A DNA stretch of 55,209 bases from a virus. Positions 41,501-50,626 of this stretch are shown in pieces. Position 1 is the first letter of the stretch, and each line of letters opens with the position of its first letter. The DNA lies in the IMG/VR virus record IMGVR_UViG_3300049846_001695, positions 1 to 55,209 of that record; one strand, given 5' to 3'. The position numbers and the translations under genes were made by a program. The notes under the pieces are model-generated. The model was not told the origin of the DNA. It searched no databases and saw nothing but the letters and a program-made list of their open reading frames with translations.

Positions 41501-41622
41501 TTCAGAGAAAGCAATTCTCTGGTAGCTTTGATGTTAGACTAAGGGGTATCGAATCTCTATACAAAAAGTTAAGAGATGGTACAATAGACCAAAAACAGCA
41601 TTTTCTACACAACTATTTATGA
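38596..41622 (+). CDS. Lysozyme-like + GNAT + kinase-like multidomain protein
   Basis: This 1008-residue multidomain protein has a phage domain at about 105-240 (WAVRNRDGRGPYTTRG...FGFERPEHAVDWF) that often occurs alone. Residues 345-475 are lytic-transglycosylase-like: FLESSYG with probable catalytic E359, AYGPLGF, then HGLGAYRKAT. Residues 505-670 are GNAT acetyltransferase-like: RGRGFG (583-588) and HSSMA. Residues 740-1000 are HipA/PI4K-like: YLVK, NHDRHGENLM (D874, N879) and SIDHGYSLD (D897). It could cut peptidoglycan on entry and carry enzymes into the host, an inference. It overlaps the next gene by 4 bases. Confidence 0.72.
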   Translation: MAKPSNSTERELMPGGEGDNQPDSRFNPKDLKIGVQTEQKEHGLDPKRAKEVAKDHLVNNPKNYSMKPEDILGFIKTAETYFNSHTELTKEESLEKMALIYRNESKPTYVWAVRNRDGRGPYTTRGPSGKRVDWDISHLKNDKRLNPYSSALDTVNPPPNKDLDDEDWIAFSGSPDREEDIFLGQSKYDRQFKFGFERPEHAVDWFGEQGLRDLASQGFKLVKLPAIEVRRSSSGRQIMYKPHKPTTFQHMVAAFPELDQETQIQSPQPEPTGLEPAQVRPNQLGHGPTFKSELNNDELKKGIMAPLVVGTALAVSQMTPKLKDAFDRATAPVTQQQKPVAPFNPKTLHPDMHGIAFLESSYGKRMNHAAHSGGEFETAYGPLGFKPSTAFDEFTKAKHLTDIYPHLKDKDKFLEEFKKNPDFYNLVAGTHWNRLKQVTGSVKNASFAWTHGLGAYRKATPAIVDNDEYVNKYSKVSESKPWAAKMQKSESFKKWKVGAKTVKGSHVTDFDYNHMLEPAHLNGGYSVKINEARLPGSDDIEIVANLQHPVSRTPVGWVGGAISKLNTGNKLFIENATISAPHRGRGFGKKLYEVLLAHAHNHHNVIDAIGGVHSSMARRAHDSIKRDYETGYEPEKNVGKDSFYYPDEESWAATPDDAYDEKWGKYRLTLKIENNLSKALKEYEMQGIVGSDAARKASGSSISKVDHSLIPETPHKENKQHFEQHVNKPEHTPPVWNSLNADPFDKKEDYELGGAEKMVFNIDNHKYLVKSGEDAFVESACQGVYHAAGLGHLMQQSHVSHIPTLNDPQKKVPACVIKLDPNASLFMEYRDSKQRDFSQPIHAHKTIEHLSKSDYVKNQARQLVLMDYLLANHDRHGENLMIKKDKSGRKHDLLSIDHGYSLDYDSYAEKLSEYVYHTPFANILYGSGPINPDKKDYEAWESALEPIVKNKAQISAAFYNHLSALQDPVQRKQFSGSFDVRLRGIESLYKKLRDGTIDQKQHFLHNYL

Positions 41623-41813
41623 TAAAAATTAGAGTTACCCATTTAACTAATCACGAAGCGCCAGAAACAATCGCTGCACCAGATGAAGATGCCCTGCGCC
41701 ATATTTTAATAGATAAGTATTCAAGCCTGAGAAAAAAAGGTTTCGAAACCGCATCAGAGATGATAAAGTATCTAAATAAGTCTCAGTTTATTCATATTGA
41801 AAGGATACCATGA
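41619..41813 (+). CDS. Small protein resembling the N-terminus of the kinase at 50623
   Basis: Sixty-four residues. The pattern MIKIRVTHLTNHE...PDEDALRHILIDK...ASEMIKYLNKSQFIHIERI matches residues 1-59 of the protein at 50623 (MKIEIYNHATGRS...GDEHQILEWISK...LDDVLEDINQNQNFEAIV) in length and hydrophobic order. Here it stands alone after a kinase-like gene. It might bind or regulate the kinase. Both ends overlap neighbours by 4 bases. Confidence 0.62.
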   Translation: MIKIRVTHLTNHEAPETIAAPDEDALRHILIDKYSSLRKKGFETASEMIKYLNKSQFIHIERIP

Positions 41814-42037
41814 AGCCAATTATATACATTTACATAGCGGAAAATGGGGAAAAACGAACGTTGGTTAATACCGATAACGAATGGTTCATAGACGGGAACA
41901 AGGCCACTGAGCGGGAGGTAGCGGCAATCTTTAAAATGGCTCAACAGGGCCACGGCACCATTTCCGGTGGTTCAAAGCATAAGGTGCTTCATATCCCTGA
42001 AAATGAGCTAATGTCTAAATGGATTTACGGTGATTAA
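41810..42037 (+). CDS. Small hypothetical companion protein
   Basis: Seventy-five residues. The first strands (MKPIIYIYIAENGEK) are followed by EWFIDGNKATEREVAAIFK and an HGTI segment. A loose resemblance to the end of the protein at 29250 is noted. AAAGGATACC precedes the ATG. No family is recognised. The stop lies 3 bases before the next ATG. It may be a regulator or chaperone of the adjacent enzymes, unproven. Confidence 0.62.
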   Translation: MKPIIYIYIAENGEKRTLVNTDNEWFIDGNKATEREVAAIFKMAQQGHGTISGGSKHKVLHIPENELMSKWIYGD

Positions 42038-42040
42038 CCT

Positions 42041-45000
42041 ATGCCAGATAACAAGCAAACCCCACCAGCCGAGCCAGCGGAATTTCTACCTCAGTCTGTG
42101 CCCACAGAGGATGATGTACAAACTCAGTCACTAAAGACGCTATTCGGCTCTACGGAAGGTGAACCTGCCCCCATCGAACAACCCCCGGTTTATGACGAAA
42201 TCTTAACGTCCATCCCCAAGCCCTCGGTCCTTGCTAAGAAGTTGGAAAAATTCAAGGACAGTAATAAAAGGCTGTTAATCAGACTTGGGCAGAATTCCAA
42301 TGTTGATAGCGTAACAGAAAACGGAAGCAACTCACCTTCTGGGATGCTTGATAGCCACAGGACTCGTTATAAAAACATAGATTACGATTTTTCAGACTTC
42401 CACCTCCACCCTAAAAGCTCTAAATTTCTACACGATTTTCTTGACAATTCGGTTAGTCACCACGAGCTTTTTCTAAAACCAAAGACACTGGATTCTTTTG
42501 AAAAAATAGTAGATTTTAAGTTAAAGGTGAAAGATAAGGACTTGGAGTCCACTTATGACCCCGTGTACGATAAAGAAGCTTTTCAGCAATACTCGTACAA
42601 TCTAGCCGATTTTTTTGAGGCGGCAGATAAGAATTCCCCGCTACACAATTTAGTGGAAAAAGAAATAGCTCCCAAAAAGCTATTTTTCAATTCTCAAAAT
42701 AGGAATGCGGTAATTGACTTCGTAAACAAAAGTTCGCACCCATCTTTTTTGGCTGCATCTATCTTCCACAAGAACGTAGGTGGATTAAATAGATATGCCA
42801 AAAGTTTAAATGTAGATTGGCCAGAAGTTTTTGAACATATGTTCTTTACTAAAGAACTAGACAAAGATTATTACGAATACACTAGCTACGATAATCAGAT
42901 CGACGACTTCCTTAAAGACAACCCGCAGGCAGAGGAAGACATAAAACAGGCTTCAAATTTTGATGTTAATGAAGACTCAACAAGTCTTCAAAAGACGTTG
43001 TATGTTTTGCAAAATATTGATGGCGATAAGTTCCAAAACATACTTAGCAAGAAAAAAGAGCTAAGATCTCTGTTTACAGATAATGAAGTCGGTGAATTTT
43101 ACGCTTCCCCACGCAGATTGATTATTGAGAAATTCTCTTCACAGAACCCTGTCGATGACGAACAACACATTGTTGATGCGAACGCACTCATACAAACGGG
43201 GATTATGCCGATATTTAATCTCGTTAGAGCGGTCGGTGCATTGACGGAGAGGGGCCCGGTCCAATACGTCATCGGCCCTCTTGATGATAAGGTCATTACA
43301 GATCATTTCTTAGATCCAAACTACAACTCTGGGTCTTTGTCGGATGGCATATACGTTAACGGGTTTTTATTGAGCAGACTTCACGATCAAAATAAGCCAG
43401 CGTTTATAGATTTAATGAATAGTCCAGAGGTGGGCAGCAATTCTGTTTTTGAAGCACTAAGTCGCACTATTGGAATTGCGGGCGATCATGGTTATTACGG
43501 TTACAAAACCTATCCGCTAGAAAGAAAACAAGCTTTCGATCTGTTTGATACATCTATAAATCACTTAGGCAAAGATCAACTTAGAAGGCTTGTGTACTTC
43601 AGTCACATACCTTCAACTGTCAGATTCATAACTAACAAAAACGCTGAAACAAAGCCGATGACGGTTGAAGAAAATAAGAGTAACACTGAAAACACCCTAG
43701 TCAAAATGGCGGAAGCAAACCCCTCTGTTTTCTTGAAGGGAGATAATAACGTATACGGAGAACTTGAACATCGAGGAATGCCCGATGTTGGATCTCGCGT
43801 CTATCAAAGAATTCTGTCCATGCCACCAGACCAGCTTTTCCATAATCCGATGTTTGAATTTTCGCCGGGGTCTGTTGGGGCCAATATGTTGGACTACATA
43901 GACGTACTTGAGCAAAGAAAAATAGCGACTCTTCCTCGCCAACACATAGATTTCCTAGTTAAAAAGGCTACAGAAGTAGAAGTCCCGCAAGATGCATTTC
44001 CAAGCGAAATATTGTCTGCGATAGTTCGAATACTAGAAACATCCGCAACGCTAAAGAACTTCGATAGTGAGGCTCATGGCCATCCGCTTGTCAATAAGGC
44101 GCTTCAGGCCTTTGATGAAATACATCACAGATCCTCTATTTCACTGGCTTTGTCTGATTTTTATAAGTCGCTAAGTGAACCAGCAATGAAACAGTTTAAG
44201 GAGCCCGTAGACAAGTTTCTCGAAGGGTTCATGGGCAGAATGCTGGATGGAATCATAAAAGACGCCGCAGCAAATAATTTCTACACACCAGATCGCGCCC
44301 CACACCAAAACAAACCGTTTGCCGGAAATCCAGTTTTGTCAGCAAAATACTACGACGCACTTGTTCAAAAATACCTTGAACACGACAATCTTGGCCCGCC
44401 AGATTCTCAAATACAGAAATATATATCGGCGGCAACAATGTCTTCATATGGACAAGCTTATTCTGACGATATCGTCTTAAACGCAGAAAAAAGCACCGCT
44501 CCAGATTTGTTTTTATTCCAAAAGACTCCAGTAATGAGGATTCCTAGTCAGCTAGCTGTATTTAGCGATAACGCTAAGGCAAGTGTGGTAAAATTCTTGC
44601 TATCTAAGAAGAATAAAAACGTTATTTGGAGAATTAGCGCAAATGATGTTTCTTCTCATCAACAGTTCGTAAAGAAGAACGTTATATTCCCGGCCCTAGG
44701 CGCGAAGTTTTTTGAGCCAATTTTTGAAAATTATACTTCAGCCTTCCCCACTGTCGAGGAGCAGTTAAGAAGCATAGGCTATGTTTCGGAGGCTATGGAA
44801 ACACCCCCAAAGGAAATTTCTGTTGGTGGTGCCGGTAATATATCAAAAAGATTCTTGATTGAATTAATGAATAAATTCCCCGAATCCAAGATTACGGTTT
44901 CGGATTGGAACGCTCAATTCCACAGCGAAATAAATATAAACGATGAAAATGATTCTGTTTCGTTTGAGGATCTCACAAGGATATTTAGGGCTAATCCCCC

Positions 45001-47608
45001 AAAGGCAATTGAAGTTCCCGAAGCACTTTCGTATACCAATAGAAAGGAGTTTAGAGTCAATGAAGCTTCGTTAGCTCTAGTAAAGCGAATTTATGATCAG
45101 CTAGAGAAAACTCCAGAATTGGTATCAAACGATGTAATTTTCAACAATTTACGCGCCGCATTCAGTGGCCTCGATTTTACAGACTTCCCATTCCATAGGC
45201 TTTTTAGCGTTCCGGGCGGCTCCCGCCGCACGAGGCCCGAGTTGGGCTCGAAGGAAGAGTTTGTAAAATTGGGGACTAGATTCGCTGGCGTCGATTTTTT
45301 GAAGAATGTATTAAGGACAGAAGATGACTACGAAGTTTCGACTCTCCCATATCACATTTTTGAGCCATATCTTCCGCAATTAAAAAGCCTTGTAGATGAA
45401 ACTAAATTCTTCCCGTCTGAGGGGTGGTCGGCTTCATCTTTGGCTGGGCTAAACAACCTGCTTTCAATAATGAATAAAGAGGTTTATAACAAGAAAGAAA
45501 GTAGCGTTTTTTCTTACGATTTCCTTGATTACGCAATAAATAAGATGGCTATAGATGTAGTTGGAGAAAGCCATGAACACTACATTGAAAATAAGGATAC
45601 TTTGATAGTAAATCCAAAAAATATCCACAATGTATTGTCTCGCCTTTTTGTTAAAAAATATCTTCGCCCAGAATCTTCATTTGATTCGCTACCAAAACAG
45701 CCGGATGTCAGAAGGCTTGTTGCAGCCTCAATGTTTGAAAACTTTGATTCTCTTCAGATTGAAAGCTTTTGCTCAGACGGGGAAGAAAATAAAGCAAAGG
45801 TAGGGGAGGTACTATCCTCTCTCTTAGATGAAAACGGTGAAATAAACTTTAGCAATTTAGATGTAGAAAGATTTATAAAAAATCGCGTATATAGATACTA
45901 CAACAGTTTCCTGTCTGGGCTGATTAGTTCTGTATATGCCGATGCCCCGGCTGAAAAAGTAGACAAGGCGTTTGACACTCTTTTTAGAGAGAGCAGGCAT
46001 GACATGAGTTCATTTATGACTGATTTCTCTACTGATTCATCAAAATACCACAGCGCGTTTTTGAGGTTCGCTGGCAAATTCTTGAATACTTTCTTTACGG
46101 ATGACAAAGCTCTTGAGTTAAATATAAGATCGTTTGAGGACGCAGCCGGTACTCTTATCCGTCGCATGTTTGAAAGCGATGGTCATTTTCAAACGTATGC
46201 CGATGAAATTTACTACAATTCTCCTAAAACGCTTATAGATCAATTAAACCATCAGTTTGCCGGTCTGTTTGATGGGGGCGGAGAAATTGACCCATTAAAG
46301 AAAGCCAGAAGAACTGCCATTAAGAGCGCCTTTATTGAAATTTTCAATAAACAGAAAGGGCATTTTAATGCTTATTTAGATGAAATGCAGAAAGCCCTTA
46401 TTGAGATTTCTAAGAAAACCAAGATACCATTCGGTATTTTTAACGATTTGTCTTCAAAAGACTTTGAAGATTTAGAATCAGAAGAAACAAAGAATATCAT
46501 AAAGGATTACCTTAAGTTTCAAGAGGGGCTCATTTCGTCTATTAAAACCATTGGTGAAATTAAACAACTACATCCATCTATCATTCTCAAGAATCTGCAC
46601 CTTTTTGGATTACACGATTTTAGTGAGTTCTTACAGGACGCTAGTAACACAAATTTGAAATCCAAGATCGATCCAAACCTTCTGAAGTTTGATTATTTGG
46701 ACCCCGACAAAGCCAGCGACTATAACCTAATAATTCCTCTTGCTTCAACTTATGGTAATTGGCTTTCCGAAGTAGAGAAAAGTGATTTACCTCGCGCAAA
46801 CAAAATGAGGTACGGTGTCAAGCAGATTAGGCTTATCTGGGACGGGTTTTATCAAGCTTATACCCAAAAAGTTAAGCCTTCTCACTTCGCTAAGGTCAAA
46901 AGTGCGTTTATGACAAACGATGCTCCAGTGTCGTTTGCTCATAGAAACAAAGTTCAGCCATCTACAGATCAAAGGTTTGATGGGGAATATATGAGATTCT
47001 TGACAAAGGTTTCTCAAGAGGTTTTAAGGAAGTTTATTGAAACCGAGTCTTATAAGAAACATTGGCCAGATTTTAACGAAAAAAGAATACAGCGAGATGC
47101 TAACGGAGAGCTTGTTTTTATATTAAACCGAGGTGTTTCTGGAGATTTTGCGTACCAGCTTTTGCAGAGTATGGGACATATAAGTCAAACCGGAGATCTA
47201 CTTGATCACAAAGATATAGAGGGTAACTTGGTTACGGTGTCTGAACTTCCGTTCTCTAGTTACGCTCACAGTTTTGGTGCTTCAGCGCCCTTCGCCAACA
47301 GAAGAGATATGAGAAGGGCCGATGGATCTAGGCAGCATATGTCTGGGGTTGTGTTTTCTCAAAAAATCCCAATAAGCAGGATTTTGTTATGCGAGGTTTT
47401 GGGGCTTGGACCGGGGTTTTCTCATACGCACATTACTGAAAGAGAATGGCTCATCCTAAACCCACTAGAGCAGCTAGTGCTTAAACCAGAGGACGTTATG
47501 TCTTATTCTTTGAATGGAACCGTAAAATTCAATGAAAAACACGATCTATTCAATGAGACTCAACGCGGAGGCCACCTATATGGCGGCGAGCTTGGTGGAG
47601 AAGATTAA
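42041..47608 (+). CDS. Giant protein with ADP-ribosyltransferase-like C-terminus
   Basis: This 1855-residue protein is mostly helical with no domain I recognise in the first 1650 residues, apart from a Pro/Glu-rich start. The C-terminal 170 residues follow the R-S-E ADP-ribosyltransferase pattern: FILNRGVSG with R1697, PFSSYAHSF (S1739-S1744) as the STS-like strand, and ITEREWLIL with E1800 and E1802 as the ExE site. Such enzymes transfer ADP-ribose from NAD to host proteins, as T4 Alt does after ejection. The R is LNRG and STS is SSY, so activity is uncertain. It is the largest gene in the window. Its stop overlaps the following start. Confidence 0.66.
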   Translation: MPDNKQTPPAEPAEFLPQSVPTEDDVQTQSLKTLFGSTEGEPAPIEQPPVYDEILTSIPKPSVLAKKLEKFKDSNKRLLIRLGQNSNVDSVTENGSNSPSGMLDSHRTRYKNIDYDFSDFHLHPKSSKFLHDFLDNSVSHHELFLKPKTLDSFEKIVDFKLKVKDKDLESTYDPVYDKEAFQQYSYNLADFFEAADKNSPLHNLVEKEIAPKKLFFNSQNRNAVIDFVNKSSHPSFLAASIFHKNVGGLNRYAKSLNVDWPEVFEHMFFTKELDKDYYEYTSYDNQIDDFLKDNPQAEEDIKQASNFDVNEDSTSLQKTLYVLQNIDGDKFQNILSKKKELRSLFTDNEVGEFYASPRRLIIEKFSSQNPVDDEQHIVDANALIQTGIMPIFNLVRAVGALTERGPVQYVIGPLDDKVITDHFLDPNYNSGSLSDGIYVNGFLLSRLHDQNKPAFIDLMNSPEVGSNSVFEALSRTIGIAGDHGYYGYKTYPLERKQAFDLFDTSINHLGKDQLRRLVYFSHIPSTVRFITNKNAETKPMTVEENKSNTENTLVKMAEANPSVFLKGDNNVYGELEHRGMPDVGSRVYQRILSMPPDQLFHNPMFEFSPGSVGANMLDYIDVLEQRKIATLPRQHIDFLVKKATEVEVPQDAFPSEILSAIVRILETSATLKNFDSEAHGHPLVNKALQAFDEIHHRSSISLALSDFYKSLSEPAMKQFKEPVDKFLEGFMGRMLDGIIKDAAANNFYTPDRAPHQNKPFAGNPVLSAKYYDALVQKYLEHDNLGPPDSQIQKYISAATMSSYGQAYSDDIVLNAEKSTAPDLFLFQKTPVMRIPSQLAVFSDNAKASVVKFLLSKKNKNVIWRISANDVSSHQQFVKKNVIFPALGAKFFEPIFENYTSAFPTVEEQLRSIGYVSEAMETPPKEISVGGAGNISKRFLIELMNKFPESKITVSDWNAQFHSEININDENDSVSFEDLTRIFRANPPKAIEVPEALSYTNRKEFRVNEASLALVKRIYDQLEKTPELVSNDVIFNNLRAAFSGLDFTDFPFHRLFSVPGGSRRTRPELGSKEEFVKLGTRFAGVDFLKNVLRTEDDYEVSTLPYHIFEPYLPQLKSLVDETKFFPSEGWSASSLAGLNNLLSIMNKEVYNKKESSVFSYDFLDYAINKMAIDVVGESHEHYIENKDTLIVNPKNIHNVLSRLFVKKYLRPESSFDSLPKQPDVRRLVAASMFENFDSLQIESFCSDGEENKAKVGEVLSSLLDENGEINFSNLDVERFIKNRVYRYYNSFLSGLISSVYADAPAEKVDKAFDTLFRESRHDMSSFMTDFSTDSSKYHSAFLRFAGKFLNTFFTDDKALELNIRSFEDAAGTLIRRMFESDGHFQTYADEIYYNSPKTLIDQLNHQFAGLFDGGGEIDPLKKARRTAIKSAFIEIFNKQKGHFNAYLDEMQKALIEISKKTKIPFGIFNDLSSKDFEDLESEETKNIIKDYLKFQEGLISSIKTIGEIKQLHPSIILKNLHLFGLHDFSEFLQDASNTNLKSKIDPNLLKFDYLDPDKASDYNLIIPLASTYGNWLSEVEKSDLPRANKMRYGVKQIRLIWDGFYQAYTQKVKPSHFAKVKSAFMTNDAPVSFAHRNKVQPSTDQRFDGEYMRFLTKVSQEVLRKFIETESYKKHWPDFNEKRIQRDANGELVFILNRGVSGDFAYQLLQSMGHISQTGDLLDHKDIEGNLVTVSELPFSSYAHSFGASAPFANRRDMRRADGSRQHMSGVVFSQKIPISRILLCEVLGLGPGFSHTHITEREWLILNPLEQLVLKPEDVMSYSLNGTVKFNEKHDLFNETQRGGHLYGGELGGED

Positions 47609-48867
47609 TGTTTTCTGAGATTTTTGATAAAGTTGAGAAAAAGTACGGGTTTAAGGCTAGACACAATCTGGCTGTAAATATGTACAACGCAATTCCTCAA
47701 CAATTTAAGCACGTTGTTGAAGACTTTGGACAAACACAGAAAACAGACCCCCGCTTTTGGCATGAATCGCGCTTAAACGCAATCCATTCATATCTAACAG
47801 ACCCATCTGTTCAGAAGAAGTTTCATTACGCTAAGGGACACATTTCTCAGCAGGAGCTTGAAACGCCGGAAGATAGGCCAACAAACGTTACTCATGTTTC
47901 GTATCTGGAAAACATGGGTAAGGCAATGCATTTTTTGCACTCATTGTCTACCAAGATAGACCCTAAATGGCTTAAGGGGCCGGTTCTACATAAGACGGAA
48001 GAAGAGTTTAGCGTTTCGGTAGATGACGCTATTAACATCTATTATTCTATTGGGGAATATGCTGAAAAATACTCCCCGGAGTTTGAGGCCGCACAGGTCT
48101 TGGCAGATGGGTATATTCCTTCCGACGATGAGGTTTTAGATGCTGTCAAGCAACACGAGGGCGACCTCGTTTCTATAGCTCTTATGGCCCACGGTCTTGA
48201 AGTAAATAGCGAAAACAAAGAAAAGCTAAAGGAGATGTGCGTTCTCAAGAAAACCACCCACTTTAAGGGCTTTCAGAAATTGGGGGTAGAAAATAGAAGA
48301 GAAACTCCGATCGTTGGTGGACAAGCCCTAGAGAATAAAAAGAAACTTCTAGTTGCTGGGGTAGAAAGAGAGCTAGGGCAGAAAGTCCCTCCCAAGGTTA
48401 AGCAGTCCGCAATGAAACAGAAATTCGGCGCTTCTTCTAGAAACCCCAATATTGCGGTTTCCTATGTTTCTGCAACCCCTCCTCAAACAACCGCAGGTAA
48501 AGATCCTAAAACGGTTATAGCCACAAAGGAGCACGAGGATTTTCATCAAACTTTAAGGATGGTTTCTAGAAAATACGGGCCGGAAGTTAAAAACGACATT
48601 TTAAACAAGATATGGGACACAATGCCAAAAGAAGGCAGAGATGCGCTATCTATATTCCTATCATCTAGAGTCGGAGTTAATGTAAAAACTCCAGAACAGG
48701 CCAAAGAAGAAGCAATGGCGTATGTTTTTAACTACCTCAATTCCCCCGGCGAAAGACAGTCGTTCCACAAACTGCACGGTCACAAAGATCCGAGGTTTAA
48801 CCTCAAGATGAAAATGGCTTTTAGGCATATACAAGAAGTCGCCAATAAGATAAAATTGAGAGGATAA
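47608..48867 (+). CDS. Putative zinc metallopeptidase with internal duplication
   Basis: These 419 residues contain HEDFH (309-313), an HExxH site, in TKEHEDFHQTL. A possible third ligand is E367/E368 in EEAMAYVFNYL, about 55 residues later, a gluzincin-like spacing. The segment after the zinc helix (VSRKYG...NKIWDTMP...FNYLNSPGERQSFHKLHGH) repeats the N-terminus (VEKKYG...VNMYNAIP...HSYLTDPSVQKKFHYAKGH), so the gene holds a duplicated helical domain, only the second with the zinc site. It starts within the stop of the giant gene. Host cleavage is possible but unproven. Confidence 0.68.
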   Translation: MFSEIFDKVEKKYGFKARHNLAVNMYNAIPQQFKHVVEDFGQTQKTDPRFWHESRLNAIHSYLTDPSVQKKFHYAKGHISQQELETPEDRPTNVTHVSYLENMGKAMHFLHSLSTKIDPKWLKGPVLHKTEEEFSVSVDDAINIYYSIGEYAEKYSPEFEAAQVLADGYIPSDDEVLDAVKQHEGDLVSIALMAHGLEVNSENKEKLKEMCVLKKTTHFKGFQKLGVENRRETPIVGGQALENKKKLLVAGVERELGQKVPPKVKQSAMKQKFGASSRNPNIAVSYVSATPPQTTAGKDPKTVIATKEHEDFHQTLRMVSRKYGPEVKNDILNKIWDTMPKEGRDALSIFLSSRVGVNVKTPEQAKEEAMAYVFNYLNSPGERQSFHKLHGHKDPRFNLKMKMAFRHIQEVANKIKLRG

Positions 48868-48868
48868 G

Positions 48869-50626
48869 ATGGAACCACTTCAAAAAATGGCGGTAAGAGA
48901 TATTGCTCATGGGGAAAGACTCCCCAACGGAGATTTCTCTTATACAAAGGCCCTACCGGAGCATTTACAGTCAGAATATGATCTAGTTGTGGCTCAGTTT
49001 CAGGGCTCGCGTGGAGCCCAGCTAGGCGATCAAGCATCCTCTCTGGGCGCGTATATATACCATAAAAAAACCAACTCTGAAATCGGAAGAGTAGGCATGG
49101 GATTGGACCGTGGCGAAGGTGAGATAATTTCTGCGTCCGTAGACAAAGACCATACAGGCAAGGGGCTTGGAACCGCAGCGTATGAGGCGTTAATTGCCCA
49201 CGGTCGCAGATTTCATGGATTAAAGAGAGTTGTCGGCAGTTCGCACAGTTCAATGGCCCATGGGACGCATACTAAATTAATGCAAAAACACCCCGAGTGG
49301 GAGGGGTACGAGCCAGTTAAAATTGGCGAAGAAAAAGGACCGTTTGATGATGCTTGGGGTGATTACGAATACACCATTAAGGCAGAGTTAATGAAAAAAG
49401 AGGACTTGAGCAAGGCTCAAGATCCAAAGGGATTCCACGAAATTCTCAAACTATCAACTCCGCTTGGCGACAAATACGTTGACCACAAACCAGACTTGTC
49501 TGCTCACCCACCTAGTATTCATAGCGAAGTACATGCCTATAGAAATGATATTCAGGCAAGCCCCGGCAACTTCAAAAGCAAGAGAGTTCGCGGCGAAGGC
49601 GTTGGCATTTCGCAAAAGAATATTTTTACGCATCCAACTGGCACGAAATTCATGGTTAAACCATACCATGAAAGAGTTATCAAGCGCGTTAAAAATTGGC
49701 AGCAGTTTCCAATTCAGGGCTGGGCAGAAATGACCAACCAATCCCTATACCACTCCGCTGATATCGGGCACTTACATCAAAAGGTTCATGTTTCTGAGCA
49801 TAATATGCAAAGGAATGACTCTACAGATGCTACAAGCTCCAGAAGTTTAGCTACTCGCCAGAATCAACGACGGGGCGGCACAAATGAGCCAGCCCTCGTA
49901 ATCCATATGGAGCCAAATCTTTGGAGCCTTAGTGATGTACTTAGAGGCAAATTTGATTTAAATAGCGAACCAGTTCACAAAGACATTCATGTAGATGATC
50001 TTTTTAACATGCCGGAATATAAAGATCCAAACCTTGAGTGGAGAGGTGACTGGCGCACAACTCCAACTGGTCCCGCTCAGTATTACAAAGCGTTTAGAAA
50101 GCAGACTGTAACTCCTAAAAAGGAAGATCTTCAAAAAATAGCCGTTATGGATTTTTTGAGCAATAATCTAGACAGGCATTACGGCAATCTGATGTTTAGA
50201 GAGGACGGGACTCCATTAGCAATCGACCATTCTCGTAGTTTCCAGTATGCAAATACTCACGAAACCAAGGGTTTTCCACGTCACCATGTTGCTTCACTAC
50301 CAATGGACAAGAAGGTAGATTCTATATCGCATTATATAGAAAAAGCTCCAGCAATGTATCAGGTTTTGTATGGCAAAAACCCATCTACAGAGTGGGAAAA
50401 TACAATTAACAATTGGTGGCCTACGGTATCCAAAAAAGTTGTCCAGACAATGCAGGCACGCCTACAGCAGATCAAAGATCCAAACGTCAGGAAGCACATT
50501 GAAAATAATTTCATGGCTAGAGTTAAGCACTTGGATGAAATGGCTAGTCTAGATGTGAATAATTTTGGACAATTCGATTGGCACGAAACTCCGGTGCCAC
50601 ACTATTCTTTCGGTGAGAATCCATGA
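48869..50626 (+). CDS. GNAT acetyltransferase + kinase-like fusion protein
   Basis: The 585 residues have an N-terminal GNAT-like part: IGRVGMGLDRGEGEIISASV, then DHTGKGLGTAAYEALIAHG (TGKGLG 96-101) and SSHSSMAHGTH. The last segment parallels the HSSMA of the protein at 38596, so the two acetyltransferase domains are homologous. A linker with MKKEDLSKA (175-183) leads to a kinase-like domain (240-560): TKFMVKPY, VMDFLSNNLDRHYGNLMF (D435, N440) and LAIDHSRSF (D453). Targets are unknown. It starts 1 base after the metallopeptidase stop and overlaps the next gene by 4 bases. Confidence 0.74.
   Translation: MEPLQKMAVRDIAHGERLPNGDFSYTKALPEHLQSEYDLVVAQFQGSRGAQLGDQASSLGAYIYHKKTNSEIGRVGMGLDRGEGEIISASVDKDHTGKGLGTAAYEALIAHGRRFHGLKRVVGSSHSSMAHGTHTKLMQKHPEWEGYEPVKIGEEKGPFDDAWGDYEYTIKAELMKKEDLSKAQDPKGFHEILKLSTPLGDKYVDHKPDLSAHPPSIHSEVHAYRNDIQASPGNFKSKRVRGEGVGISQKNIFTHPTGTKFMVKPYHERVIKRVKNWQQFPIQGWAEMTNQSLYHSADIGHLHQKVHVSEHNMQRNDSTDATSSRSLATRQNQRRGGTNEPALVIHMEPNLWSLSDVLRGKFDLNSEPVHKDIHVDDLFNMPEYKDPNLEWRGDWRTTPTGPAQYYKAFRKQTVTPKKEDLQKIAVMDFLSNNLDRHYGNLMFREDGTPLAIDHSRSFQYANTHETKGFPRHHVASLPMDKKVDSISHYIEKAPAMYQVLYGKNPSTEWENTINNWWPTVSKKVVQTMQARLQQIKDPNVRKHIENNFMARVKHLDEMASLDVNNFGQFDWHETPVPHYSFGENP

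Noticed and set aside
49464-49733. 89-residue plus-strand frame inside the GNAT-kinase gene, and its antisense partner
   Set aside because: Out of frame with a protein that has clear domain motifs. No ribosome binding site.
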